64,000 nucleotides of DNA from a bacterium (lineage in GTDB: Bacteria > UBP6 > UBA1177). The notes under the pieces are model-generated. The model did not search any database. It was given only the letters and a program-made list of their open reading frames with translations, and was not told the DNA's origin. The stretch lies in the NCBI GenBank assembly GCA_016290135.1, contig JAEESW010000005.1, positions 41,466 through 105,465 of the forward strand, read 5' to 3'. Below, piece by piece: positions 37,066 through 47,500 of the stretch (its first letter is position 1; every line of letters starts with the position of its first letter). A program made the translations under genes and the position numbers.

Positions 37066-37824
37066 CTAAATCACGCCGGTGTGTTTGAGAAGTTTATAAG
37101 TATTGAGAATAACTACGAGAACTCCGACAAGACCAAGCATGAGCTTTACCGGGATCTTTTTGCAGAGATACGCTCCGAGCGGAGCCGCTATCATGCCGCC
37201 GATGATGAGCCCCAAAATAATCTGTGTATAGTTTTTGAAGTCTCCTATCATTGCGACAAAAGTCGTGGTTTCGGCGATCGTGACGAAAAACTCCGCTGTG
37301 TTGACTGTGCCTATCGTCCTCGGGACATCGTGGCCTGAAGCTAAAAGCGTGCTCGTGACTACAGGGCCCCAGCCGCCGCCGCCCATTGCATCGGTAAAAC
37401 CGCCTGCAAATCCGAGCGGGATAGTGTAGTTGCCGTATTCACGCGGCTTTCCCAACTTTCTGAAAATCTTGGAGAAAATAAATCCGCCCATGATGAGAAG
37501 ATAGATGTCGATAACGATATCGAGTTCCCTGCTTTCAAAGTTGACAAGGAGATAGGCGCCGACAACTCCGCCTAAAATTCCGGTGAAAAGAAGACGGAAA
37601 AAAAGCCCTTTGTGGACATTCTTCATTTTGAGGTGCGAAAGCCCCGAAACGAGAGTCGTGAAGATCTCCGAAACGTGGACGCATGCGCTCGATATCGCGC
37701 TCGGAACGCCGGCAGTCCTCAAAAATGTGTTGGAACTTACGCCGTAACCCATGCCGAGCGAGCCGTCTATCATTTCAGCCGCAAAACCGAGAAGAATGTA
37801 AATGATGATTTGAGCCGTGAACAT
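37066..37824 (-). CDS. TauE/SafE family membrane exporter
   Basis: 252 residues with about seven or eight membrane helices. Repeated halves have the family marks: GFAAEMIDGSLGMGYG near residue 15-30 and GFAGGFTDAMGGGGWGPVV near 140-158. Members move sulfite, sulfoacetate or other organic anions across the inner membrane; the substrate is not clear. CAGGAG lies four bases before ATG. It is convergent with the rhomboid gene (stops five bases apart) and follows the CstA gene on the same strand. Confidence 0.9.
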   Translation of the reverse strand: MFTAQIIIYILLGFAAEMIDGSLGMGYGVSSNTFLRTAGVPSAISSACVHVSEIFTTLVSGLSHLKMKNVHKGLFFRLLFTGILGGVVGAYLLVNFESRELDIVIDIYLLIMGGFIFSKIFRKLGKPREYGNYTIPLGFAGGFTDAMGGGGWGPVVTSTLLASGHDVPRTIGTVNTAEFFVTIAETTTFVAMIGDFKNYTQIILGLIIGGMIAAPLGAYLCKKIPVKLMLGLVGVLVVILNTYKLLKHTGVI

Positions 37825-37841
37825 TTAAACTCCTGAAAAAC

Positions 37842-39485
37842 TTAAGCTTTTTTTACGCTTCCGATCTTTTTGCAGCCTTCTATGATCATCAAAACAGCGA
37901 GAACGACAAGAACGACGGCAACAGTTCCGAGGAAGTAGTTGGGAGCAGTTACAAAGTATTTCCAGATCATCCAGCAGAGCGCGAAAATCGTCATGGCAAG
38001 CATGAAAATCGTCGCCCAGAGCGTATATCTGATCGGTTTATTCTTCGAATAGAAGTAAGCCGTGAGAATGATGAAGACAAGTGCCGCAACAAGCTGGTTC
38101 GCCGCGCCGAAAAGAGGCCATACGCTTGCCCATGAATCGGTGATACCGAGCAGGAACGCCGGAATTATAGCGACTATCGTGTAGAAATACTTGTTCTGAA
38201 GTTTCGCCGGAAGTTTGTCGCCGATCATCTCGTTCGTGAGGAATCTCGCAAGTCTGACACTTGTGTCGAGAGTCGTCATGATGAAGACGTTGACGATAGT
38301 AACGCCGATGACAGGACCGACTTCACTGTTGAAAATAAAGGATGTAAGTCTGCCGAAACCTTTCCCGTAAACAGTGAGCGGACCGCCTGATTTAAAAATG
38401 TTCTGAAGCTGGCCGTCTCCGGTTCCCCATGTCAGAGCAGCGCCTGCGATGATGACGCAGACTATGCCGATTATAGTTTCCATGAGCATTCCGCCGAAAC
38501 CGACGAACATCGCGTCTTTCTCCTTGTCAAGCTGTTTGGAAGTCGTTCCCGAAGCGATGATGCTGTGGAAACCGGAAACAGCGCCGCATGCAATGATTAT
38601 GAAAAGGAACGGAACGAGCGGTCCCTGAGCTGAATCTTTGAATGTTTCTTCAATAATAAAAGGAGCGTTCATGTCGGGATGAACTACAAAGATCCCGATA
38701 AACGCCAGTGTTATGCCGATGATGAGGACCCAGCTTGAAATGTAGTCGCGCGGCTGGAGAAGGATCCAGACCGGTGTTACCGAAGCAACGACTCCGTAGA
38801 TCATAAGAAGCGTGAACCAGATCTGATAAGCGGTCTTTTCCGTGCCGACCGTGATCGGGAACTTGAAGCCGAGCCAGATAAGGAAAATCAGTCCGGCGAT
38901 CGCGATTATCGTGTTTGCCCAGAGCGGGAGCCATCTGTTTTTATTGATGACACCGAAAAGCATTGCAAGAGGAATGAGCGCGAAAGTCGGGATCACAAGT
39001 TCAGCTTTTTTGATAAGCGCTACAGCCGCCATGTTGCCGAAAACCGCGATAACAAGGACGATAGTGAGCCATACAAAAACCAGAAAGAGGAATTTTGCCC
39101 GCTTTGAAACATATTTTTCAGCATTATCGGGAATACTTACTCCCTGATGGCGAACTGAGATCATAAGTGAAAGATAATCGTGGACCGCACCGATGAAAAC
39201 ACCTGCGACAAGCAGCCATATCGCGGCAGGACCCCAGCCGAAGAATACTACGGCCGTTATCGGACCGACGATCGGACCTGCGCCTGCGATCGAGGAAAAG
39301 TGATGTCCGAAAAGGACGATCGAAGGAGCCGGATAAAAATCGACACCGTCATTCATGGCATGCGACGGAGTCGGATTCTCGTCGACCGGATCGATCAGTT
39401 TCTTTTTAATGATGCCGTTGCCGTACCAGAAGTAGGCGACAACGACCCACAAAAGCGAAAAAACAAGAATGTAGATACTGTTCAT
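37842..39485 (-). CDS. cstA: CstA-family transporter (carbon starvation / pyruvate uptake)
   Basis: 547 residues with about 14-16 membrane segments. Typical marks: WYGNGIIKKKLIDPVDENPTP with HAMNDGVDFYP (about 20-55), GHHFSSIAGAGPIVGP (about 60-75), GGMLMET and TTLDTSVRLARFL. CstA and its relative BtsT take up pyruvate or peptides when carbon is scarce. This is the shorter form common outside enterobacteria. GAGGTG precedes ATG 39485 by five bases. It is the first gene of a two-gene set with the TauE/SafE gene, separated by 17 bases. Confidence 0.92.
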   Translation of the reverse strand: MNSIYILVFSLLWVVVAYFWYGNGIIKKKLIDPVDENPTPSHAMNDGVDFYPAPSIVLFGHHFSSIAGAGPIVGPITAVVFFGWGPAAIWLLVAGVFIGAVHDYLSLMISVRHQGVSIPDNAEKYVSKRAKFLFLVFVWLTIVLVIAVFGNMAAVALIKKAELVIPTFALIPLAMLFGVINKNRWLPLWANTIIAIAGLIFLIWLGFKFPITVGTEKTAYQIWFTLLMIYGVVASVTPVWILLQPRDYISSWVLIIGITLAFIGIFVVHPDMNAPFIIEETFKDSAQGPLVPFLFIIIACGAVSGFHSIIASGTTSKQLDKEKDAMFVGFGGMLMETIIGIVCVIIAGAALTWGTGDGQLQNIFKSGGPLTVYGKGFGRLTSFIFNSEVGPVIGVTIVNVFIMTTLDTSVRLARFLTNEMIGDKLPAKLQNKYFYTIVAIIPAFLLGITDSWASVWPLFGAANQLVAALVFIILTAYFYSKNKPIRYTLWATIFMLAMTIFALCWMIWKYFVTAPNYFLGTVAVVLVVLAVLMIIEGCKKIGSVKKA

Positions 39486-39549
39486 TTTTCACCTCGAAAA
39501 ACAAAAAAACCGCGTGATTTTACTCTGAATCGAATTGATTTCAAATTGT

Positions 39550-39638
39550 TTGACCGTGCCGTCGTTTTTATCGGTCGCGCCGCCGTTTGATCGGTCGCGC
39601 CGTCGTGATTACGGAATCCCGTGATCCCGTTATTCCGG
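39550..39638. repeat. 20-bp tandem repeats followed by an octamer array
   Basis: Two copies of about 20 bases, GCCG..GTTTnATCGGTCGCGC, stand at about 39559-39580 and 39580-39600. Directly after them, from 39604, come four eight-base units: CGTGATTA, CGGAATCC, CGTGATCC, CGTTATTC, then CGG. The block lies between lnt (stop at 39655) and the start of cstA at 39485, both on the minus strand. Confidence 0.7.
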
Positions 39639-39654
39639 CAGGATCCCCGGCGCG

Positions 39655-41286
39655 TCAGGATTTCCTTTTTGTCTTTTTCTCAGTTTTTCCGAGTCTGTCG
39701 AGCAGAAAAAGCCCGATGACGATATAGACGAGCCAGATGAACCAGTTGCCGAATCTCTGATATACGGTATCGACTTTATAAAGCGGGACTTTGCGGTTTA
39801 TCGTCGTTCTTTCGAGGAATCTCGCAGCGTCTTCGATCGTCCCGTCGGGAAGGATCACTTCACTGATACCGACATTAGCGCTGCGGACGATCGTTCTGCC
39901 GGTCTCGACCGCGCGGAAAGGATAGAACATCCCGTGCTGGAAGGTCTCGCTCGAATTGCCGAACCACGCGTCGTTGCTGATGTTGACTAAGATCTCAGCC
40001 CCGTTTTCAACAAAACCTGCCACATTTTCGCTGAAAGTCCCGTCGTAGCAGATGAGTATCGACGCTTTGAAAGTGCCGTAATCATAAACCGTGTATTCTG
40101 TGCCGCGGACAAAATCACCAAGATTGCCCGGAACAAGTATCGAAAGGCCGATCGAGCGGAGGAATTCGCTGTAAGGGAGGTATTCTCCGAAAGGCGCGAG
40201 TTTGATCTTTTTGTAGATCTTACGGATCTTTCCGTCCTGAATGAAGCCTGCGGCATTGAAAAAACTGAGTTCGGAGCGGTCGACCATATCCATTCCGACT
40301 ATCTGGTTCGGAAAGTTGTATGCCCGCGCAAAGTAGCGGTCCATGACATAGTCAAAATCTTCAAAACCGGTCGGGATCCTGAGCGGCATCGCGGCTTCGT
40401 GCCATACAACAAGATCGGTATCGCGGTCGAACGTGTTGAGCTGGTCAATAAAAACACCGAGCATTTCAAATACCGTATCTTCCTTCGCATTGATATCGTA
40501 CTGGTTTATCGCAGGCTGCATAAGGCCGATCTTTATCTCTTTCGCAGGGATTTCAGACCTGAACGAGATCATCTTGTAAGCCGAATAGGAAAAAAGAAGC
40601 GTCAGCACGACTGCAAGAACGATCCCCTCCTTTCTGCTGTGTTTCCCGCGGACCAGCGTGTAGAGATAAAGCGAGATCCATGCGATCATGAACGAAATTA
40701 TGTAGACTGAACCTAAAGAAGCCCACTGCAGGACGACCTTGTTCGAATACTGCGAGTGTCCTAGCGCCGCCCAGAAGAAATCGACCGGGAAAAAAGTCCT
40801 TAAGAATTCGACCCCGAGCCACAGAGCCGCAATGAACCACGGTTTCAGCGGAAGCGGTGAGCCTTCAGGCGCGGTTATCAGATCGGTAAAATCGGAAGTT
40901 TTCTCACTTTTTCCGGCAAAAAAACGGCACAGGAGCCAGAAGACAAGCCAGTAAGTCCCGAGTATCAGGAACATGAGGATCAGCGCAAGGACACCTTCGA
41001 GAGCGCCGAGACCGCCGTAGATATGGAGCGAATAAAAGATCCAGTAAAAAACAAAGGCGTTTGCCGGCATCGTCACCGCATAGACCGCAAGTATCTGCTT
41101 TTTAAGTGTCCTGAACGAGCCGACTACATAGAAAAAAAGCGGCATGACCGGAAAGATCAGAGCCCAGCCTAAAAATTCGTGGATAAAAACGGGCTCCGTC
41201 CCGCCCGGGACAACAAAAGGAAAACTGAATGCAAAACAGAAAACGAAAAGAAGCGACGCTGCGAGGAGTTTGATCTTGTCAGGCAT
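39655..41286 (-). CDS. lnt: Apolipoprotein N-acyltransferase
   Basis: 543 residues: six or more membrane helices (about 1-240), a nitrilase domain (about 250-510) and one last helix. It adds the third acyl chain to the N-terminal Cys of lipoproteins in the inner membrane. The catalytic triad is E297 (in VVWHEAAMP), K362 (in KIKLAPFGEYLP) and C413 (in ILICYDGTFSE); NISNDAWFGNS is also typical. The Glu motif reads W-H-E where most family members have W-P-E. The gene starts two bases after ybeY in the pgpH-ybeY-lnt operon. Its presence agrees with an outer-membrane bacterium and with the many lipoproteins here. Confidence 0.94.
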   Translation of the reverse strand: MPDKIKLLAASLLFVFCFAFSFPFVVPGGTEPVFIHEFLGWALIFPVMPLFFYVVGSFRTLKKQILAVYAVTMPANAFVFYWIFYSLHIYGGLGALEGVLALILMFLILGTYWLVFWLLCRFFAGKSEKTSDFTDLITAPEGSPLPLKPWFIAALWLGVEFLRTFFPVDFFWAALGHSQYSNKVVLQWASLGSVYIISFMIAWISLYLYTLVRGKHSRKEGIVLAVVLTLLFSYSAYKMISFRSEIPAKEIKIGLMQPAINQYDINAKEDTVFEMLGVFIDQLNTFDRDTDLVVWHEAAMPLRIPTGFEDFDYVMDRYFARAYNFPNQIVGMDMVDRSELSFFNAAGFIQDGKIRKIYKKIKLAPFGEYLPYSEFLRSIGLSILVPGNLGDFVRGTEYTVYDYGTFKASILICYDGTFSENVAGFVENGAEILVNISNDAWFGNSSETFQHGMFYPFRAVETGRTIVRSANVGISEVILPDGTIEDAARFLERTTINRKVPLYKVDTVYQRFGNWFIWLVYIVIGLFLLDRLGKTEKKTKRKS

Positions 41287-41288
41287 GG

Positions 41289-41759
41289 TTATTCTTCACC
41301 GCGCCCTTTCCACTGCGGACAAAGCTGTTTCATCACGACATTTTCAGCACTCCGCATCTCTTCGCGCTCCTTTTTTTTGTGATGGTCGAAACCGAGAAGA
41401 TGGAGGATCCCGTGGACGACCATGAAGATCATCTCTTCGTCAAAGGTCGTTCCGTATTTTTCGGCGTGAGCAGCAACGACATCAGTGCAGATGAAGATAT
41501 CTCCGAGAAGAAACGGCGCGTATTCAGCACCTTCACCTTCTGCAAAAGCGAATGAAATGACATCCGTCGACCGGTCTATGTGCCTGTAACCGCTGTTTAT
41601 CTCACGGATCCTGGCTTCATCGACAAAAATTACCGAGACTTCATAAGGATCTGTCGTTTTGAGACCTTTGCAGCCCAATGCGAGACGTATCGCCTTGCGC
41701 ATCGCAGCCTTCAGTTCACCGGGTGCATATCCGCACTCTGAAAAAAACGCCGTTCTCAT
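41289..41759 (-). CDS. ybeY: Endoribonuclease YbeY
   Basis: 156 residues. The zinc site is H116-GILH120-LLGFDH126, the exact YbeY signature, and STDVISFAF (about 64-72) is the second conserved block. The enzyme takes part in 16S rRNA 3' end maturation and ribosome quality control. ATG overlaps the stop of the pgpH gene (ATGA), so the two are translated together, an order known from many bacteria where phoH, pgpH and ybeY cluster. Confidence 0.96.
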   Translation of the reverse strand: MRTAFFSECGYAPGELKAAMRKAIRLALGCKGLKTTDPYEVSVIFVDEARIREINSGYRHIDRSTDVISFAFAEGEGAEYAPFLLGDIFICTDVVAAHAEKYGTTFDEEMIFMVVHGILHLLGFDHHKKKEREEMRSAENVVMKQLCPQWKGRGEE

Positions 41760-44413
41760 CTGCTCTCCTGCTCAGGCACTTCGGCCGATGCGACAGGAGA
41801 CTGATCTTTTGCCTTCTCCTGCGGATATTTGACTCTGCCGTGGTAGATCCCCGAAAATGTATTGACTAAAGAATCTTCGATTATCTGGAGGTCTTTTGTC
41901 GTTATGTTGCACTTCACGAACTGATTTTCCCTGATCTTTCCAGCAATGATCTCCTGCACCCTTGTCTTAATGCCGTTTTCAGTCTTTTTATCCATCGAGC
42001 GCACTGCCGCCTCGCAACTGTCGGCGATCATAAGAAGCGCGGTTTCTTTCGACTGCGGCGAAGGTCCTGCATACTTGAATTCGGCTTCCGAAACATTCGG
42101 ATCGAGTTCTTTTGCCTTTTTGTAGAAGTATCCCACCAGAGTCGTGCCGTGATGCTCGACTATCGCCGATTCGATCTCTTCTCCGAGATGGTATTTTTTG
42201 GCAAGTTCGAGACCGTATTTGACATGGTTCGTGATGATCCTCGCCGACATCGTCGGTCTGTAGCTGTCGTGCGCATTCTTTCTGTCGCGCTGGTTCTCGG
42301 TGAAATATTCGGGACGCTCAAGTTTTCCGATGTCGTGGAAATAGGCCATGACCTTGCATTTGAGCGGGTTGAGCTTCAGTTCACGCGCCGCGACTTCGAC
42401 CAGGGACGCCACTGTGAGCGAGTGCTGGTAAGTTCCGTTCGCATAGACCGACATCTGCTTGATAAGTTCGTTGCTCATCGTCGAATAGCCGACATATTTG
42501 ATGTTCGTGACATAATCGAGAGTCGATTCGAAAACAGGGATCATTATCGTGAGCAGACCGCCGGAGAGCATCGCCGAAACCAAAGCGCAGACTATCGCGC
42601 CGAAAACATGGATCCCGCTATGGTTCAAAGCGGAATCAAGCATCGCTATTATCAGTGCGAGCCCCATTGAAACGAACGAAAATTTGAAAGTGTGCCACAT
42701 TATCTGGCCTGACGACTCGACATGGAAAATAATAAACATGAAAAGGAGCGATCCGAAGAGGTAGAATACCGGAATGAAGTAGTTTTCCGGGAAGAGCATC
42801 GTCAGCGCAGCTGCGAGGACAAAGAGGAAGAAACACGCTGTCTCCGTGTTGATGAGGACCCTCACCGCGGCGACGAAGAAAGGCAGCGGGAAAAAGAAGT
42901 ATACCGCCCTGTTGTCGTATGCGACTTCCTGGATCCACGGCATCGCATAGCGCAGAAGGAAAAGTGCCGTGAACATGAGCGAAGTCATGAGCATAAGGTC
43001 TTTGTTGCGGTATTTGAATTTGCCTATCGAACGGGTGAAAACAAGGAAAACTATCGAAATAAAGATCGCGATGTAGAAAAAATTCCCGAGGAAAAAGAAC
43101 TCGCCGGAAATATTTTCGGACTGCTCCTGCATGACCTTGAAGACTTCGATGTCGTTTTTCGTGATCACTGACTTGGATGAGATGACACGTTCGCCTCTCG
43201 ATATCTTCCGCTCAGACTTGGGAGCGTTGTTTTTTGCCTCGATCTTGTTGAACTCGGTGGTCTCGGCATTATAAAAAATCGAGTCCTTCATCGTCCAGCT
43301 GCCGACCTCGGCGACTATCTCGAAACCGCGCGGCGTAAAATCGGACATGTTGAGTTTGTCCTTGGTGTGGAGGATCTCCGCTTTCAGGGCAACGGAAGAG
43401 ATTATCTTTCCAGTCTGGATAAAAAACGAGTTGATCTTCATCGCCTGATTAGGATCATTCTGGCTTTCCTGCAGGTAGGAGTCCTTTTTCCTCACGACGA
43501 TATGTTTCGGGACATAGTCGGCAGGGATCCCTTCGCGCAGGATGTAGTAGTCGTTCTGGTTGAAATAGTCCGATATTTCCGCTATAGCCTCCGGTATACG
43601 CGCCGGAAAGATATTTTCAGCAAGTTCGCGGAAGACATAGTTCGAAAGCGGTGTGCCGATTATCCGCTCGAAATCTCCCCGTTTTTTCATAAAAACAGCA
43701 GGAAGACCGGTCTTGAACTCCCTGAGATCGCTGTTGCTGCCTGAAGCTATGACATAATCGGCGAGGATCTCGTGGAATTCCGGCGGGAACGGGAGATTTT
43801 TCGCAACTATAGTCTCCTTTATATTCTCTTTTGCCGCTTCGCGCATCATCCTGAAAGCTTCGCTCAAAGCCTCGAGATTCTTCTTCTGATCGACAAAATC
43901 GTAGGTGTTCGGGACATCGTTCTGAGCCCTTTCCTGATTTTTCGCAGTCTCTTCCTCGTTGATTATAGTGTAGTCCTTGTCGGCGATTATCGAGTGGTCT
44001 ATCGTGTGCCCGATGTTCTTTTCGTCCACAGGGTAGCTTTCCTTTCCCGAATCGGGGATCAGTATCCAGGCCAGAAGAAGCGCGAACAGGAAAAATATCA
44101 CAGAGCGCGATTTTGTGTCGCTTTTTCTCAGCCAGCTGATGTATTTTTCTGAAAATTCATCGAACCTTTCGAGCGTAACGACATAATAGAGGATCGATGA
44201 AAATACGAACCAGACCATAAACTGTGGCGAAGAGTCCCGTTTTTTGCGCCATGAATCGTAGATCTTAAACGGCTTTTCGAACTTGCTGAAACGCCAGCGG
44301 AAAATATCCTCATCTTCGTTTTCAGATGTTTTTTCAATAATGAATTTCAGCTTTTTAAACTCTTTTACGAGCCTGACATTCAGCTTGTCGTTCGTCTCTT
44401 TTAAACTTTCCAT
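41756..44413 (-). CDS. pgpH: 7TM-HD domain protein, PgpH-type cyclic-di-AMP phosphodiesterase
   Basis: 885 residues. A first membrane helix (about 95-115) is followed by a large extracytoplasmic 7TMR-HDED domain (about 120-445), seven helices (about 455-640) and a cytoplasmic HD domain. The HD motif is seen in CKVMAYFHDIGKLERPEYF, followed by a metal-binding HH pattern (NAHDSYRP, then EHHGTT). In characterised members this domain cleaves cyclic di-AMP. GCGGAG is five bases before ATG 44413. First gene of the operon with ybeY and lnt; its region upstream is shared with the divergent amylase gene. Confidence 0.93.
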   Translation of the reverse strand: MESLKETNDKLNVRLVKEFKKLKFIIEKTSENEDEDIFRWRFSKFEKPFKIYDSWRKKRDSSPQFMVWFVFSSILYYVVTLERFDEFSEKYISWLRKSDTKSRSVIFFLFALLLAWILIPDSGKESYPVDEKNIGHTIDHSIIADKDYTIINEEETAKNQERAQNDVPNTYDFVDQKKNLEALSEAFRMMREAAKENIKETIVAKNLPFPPEFHEILADYVIASGSNSDLREFKTGLPAVFMKKRGDFERIIGTPLSNYVFRELAENIFPARIPEAIAEISDYFNQNDYYILREGIPADYVPKHIVVRKKDSYLQESQNDPNQAMKINSFFIQTGKIISSVALKAEILHTKDKLNMSDFTPRGFEIVAEVGSWTMKDSIFYNAETTEFNKIEAKNNAPKSERKISRGERVISSKSVITKNDIEVFKVMQEQSENISGEFFFLGNFFYIAIFISIVFLVFTRSIGKFKYRNKDLMLMTSLMFTALFLLRYAMPWIQEVAYDNRAVYFFFPLPFFVAAVRVLINTETACFFLFVLAAALTMLFPENYFIPVFYLFGSLLFMFIIFHVESSGQIMWHTFKFSFVSMGLALIIAMLDSALNHSGIHVFGAIVCALVSAMLSGGLLTIMIPVFESTLDYVTNIKYVGYSTMSNELIKQMSVYANGTYQHSLTVASLVEVAARELKLNPLKCKVMAYFHDIGKLERPEYFTENQRDRKNAHDSYRPTMSARIITNHVKYGLELAKKYHLGEEIESAIVEHHGTTLVGYFYKKAKELDPNVSEAEFKYAGPSPQSKETALLMIADSCEAAVRSMDKKTENGIKTRVQEIIAGKIRENQFVKCNITTKDLQIIEDSLVNTFSGIYHGRVKYPQEKAKDQSPVASAEVPEQESR

Positions 44414-44489
44414 TTTTCTCCGCGGACAAAAAACGGCGCATTATGAACCAAAAAGCCTTTCAAGTCAAAAATTGCGGCGGAGTCCCTTC

Positions 44490-44517
44490 TTGTCTTTTTC
44501 TTACTTTTCAATAGAAT
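44490..44517 (+). promoter_or_regulatory. Promoter of the EGF-amylase operon
   Basis: TTGTCT (44490-44495), a 16-base spacer and TAGAAT (44512-44517), 25 bases before the start codon. It fits a primary sigma promoter and is the only good candidate in the gap between the divergent pgpH and amylase genes. Confidence 0.45.
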
Positions 44518-44542
44518 ACTGAGTTTTTTAGTGGAGGTCCTT

Positions 44543-47500
44543 ATGAAAAAATTATCTTTGATCCTTGTTTTTATCATGATTTTCGCTGTCGCATGCAGCA
44601 AATCGAAAAAATCCTCTCCCTGCGACGGTGAGACATGCAGCGGACACGGAGTATGCGATGATGCAAGCGGCAGAGCAGTCTGTATGTGCGATGACGGCTA
44701 TGTTCCGAGCGGAATGCTCGAGTGCGTTCCCTCCGATCCCGCGGATGATTCCTGCGCCGGTATCGAGTGTGACGAATGGGAATACTGCGCTAACGGCACA
44801 TGCCATGTCAAATCAGGCAGATGTTCCGAAAATTCGGACTGTCAGAGCAACAAATGCAATATGGAAACCCACACCTGCGAATACACCGGTCCGTGCGAAG
44901 GCGTGACCTGCAACAACCACGGCGAATGCAAAGAGGGTTCCGGCTACGGAAGCGGTTACGACAGCGGAAGCTCATATCAGAGCGGCGGGATCTACTGCGA
45001 CTGCGAGGATGGTTACAGGCCTGAAAACGTCGGCGAAACTCCAACATGCGTAAACGAGAACTGCTCGCTTGAATGCGGAGACAACTCATACTGCGACATC
45101 GACGGCAGCGGAAACGAATACTGCAAATGCATCGACGGCTTCAACAAAGACGAAAACGGCGACTGCGTTGAAGGTCCCAAACCTGAAACATGCGACCTTG
45201 ACTGCGGTTTCGGAAGCTGCGTCAACGAAGGCGGAAACAAACAATGCAGCTGCCCCGAAGGCTACCTCAACGAAAACGGCGACAAGACAAAAGCGTGCAT
45301 CGAGAACAAATGCAGGAACGTCACCTGCGAAGAGTGGGAAGAATGCTCTCAGGCTGACGGAGACTGCATCGTCGTTTACCCGAACTGCAACAATGACGAC
45401 GACTGCCACAGCGGCGAAGTATGCGACCTTGCTGACCACGAATGCGTTGAAGACAAATGCGAAAGCGTAAGCTGCGGAAACGGCGGCGTATGCACTGTCG
45501 AAGGCGGAAACGCGGTATGCAACTGCCCGCACGGTTTCTATGACAGCAACGCAACATGCACGGCGATAACTTCCCAGATACCCGGCTGGGTCGGAGTCCA
45601 GTGGCCTTTCACGATCGATAGGAATCAGGGCGACACTGAATCCGATATGGTCTACGGCAGGATTTACGTCGAAGGGATCACAGGCTGTCCGCTCTCAAGC
45701 CATCCGCAGCAAAGCAGCTGGAAGGCACAGCTGGGCTACAAAAAAGGCAGCGGCAGTGCGGAATATCCGGTCATCGCAGGAAGCTGGACTTGGATCGATG
45801 CGAACTTCAACTCGGGTTACGACTGCGCAGACGGCAACCAGAACCACGAATACATGATCCCCTTCCCGACAGACAAAGCCGGCAGCTTCATCTATATTTT
45901 CAGGTTCTCGCTTGATAACGGCGCAACATGGTGGTACGGCGACAAAGGTATCGGCCCTGACAACAACAATCAGCCGGGACCGAGATTCATAGAATCGGCG
46001 ACGAACTATCCCGGAAAGGCGAATATCGAAGCTATCCCCGAGACTCTGCTTACCCTCGACAGCCATGAAAAAACGGCTGATTCCTATACTTTCACCCTTT
46101 CATACCACGGTTCTGCTGCGATCGACTTCGCCGCTTCGACAATCACTCTAAACGGTGTGAAAACAACTGATTACACTTACGACGAGGCGACAAAGACTTT
46201 CACCGTTTCGCAAACAGGACTTGAACCGAACAAATACAGCTGGCTCTTCAGACTTGTCGATGAAAACGGCGAGAAGATCGAGCCTTTCTTCGTTCCGCTC
46301 TGGATCGGCGCCGGTGTTGACTTCGCCGATTTCGGATGGCGTGACGCATTCGTATATCAGATCATGACAGACCGCTTCTTAAACGGCAAAACGGGCAACG
46401 ATGTTCCCGCAAGCGAATTTCCGCATGTAACGGAAGACCTTGAAAAGTGGAAAGGCGGAGATTTCGCAGGCATAATCAAAAAGATCGACGACAACTACTT
46501 CTCCGATATGGGTGTCAACGCGATCTGGATAAGCACTCCTGTCCTCAATCCTCACTACGAAAGCAAAGGCGGCACTTCATCATCACAGAACAATGTCTAC
46601 TTCACGAGCTACCACGCTTACCATCCGCTTGCGACGGGATATTCCTTCGACAACGACTACGGATTTGACAACGAAGGTGTCGATGACGCTTTCGGAACGG
46701 TCGCAGAACTCCGCGAACTCGTTGAAAAGGCTCACAAGAAAGGGATCAGGGTCATTCCTGATTTCGTCGTAAACCACGTTTACATAGACGCTCCGCTCTA
46801 TCAGCAGCATAAAAACGACGGCTGGTTCTATTCCGAAAACTCCTGCGCGGATCAGGGCTGGGCTGACCATGTCATCAAAAACTGCTGGTTCACGCCTTAC
46901 ATGCCCGATTTCAACTACAACAACGCCGAGGCGAGAAAGGCTGTAATAAACCACGCGCTCTGGCTCATCGAGAACTTCAACCTTGACGGCTTCCGCGCAG
47001 ACGCTCTAAAGCACATCGACGATATTTTCGTAAAGGAGCTCAGGCAGGCGATAAAAGCAAAAATCGAAACGACTGTTGAGAACCACGACCTGCCAGACGA
47101 AGCCGAGATCTTCTACATGGTCGGAGAATCTCTGGGCGGTGAATGGCCGCGCTATCACACCCGCCCCGACATGGTCCAGGGTCAGGTCAACGAGCAGTTC
47201 TACTACAAAGCAAAAGACATAATCCTGCACGGCAGCAGCTACTCGTCTCTTGCATACGAGATCACCGAAGCTTGGGACAAAGCTTACCTCACCTCAAAAC
47301 CTGCTCAGGGCGGCTCTGGCGGTTTCCCGGGCGCAGTAATGGGCAACTTCTTCGGCAACCACGATCAGGACAGGGCTCTGACCGAGTGCAACGGCAACTA
47401 CACTCTGCTCAAACACGCGCAGACATTCCTTCTCACTTCCCCGATCAACATCCCGATGCTCTATCAGGGCGACGATATCGGCATGACAGGCAGGGCTGAG

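Noticed and set aside
45086..45532. Long minus-strand frames opposite the EGF-like region, with Ala/Val-rich products
   Set aside because: They mirror the Cys/Asn/Gly-rich codons of the real gene on the other strand, have no ribosome sites and no recognisable family.
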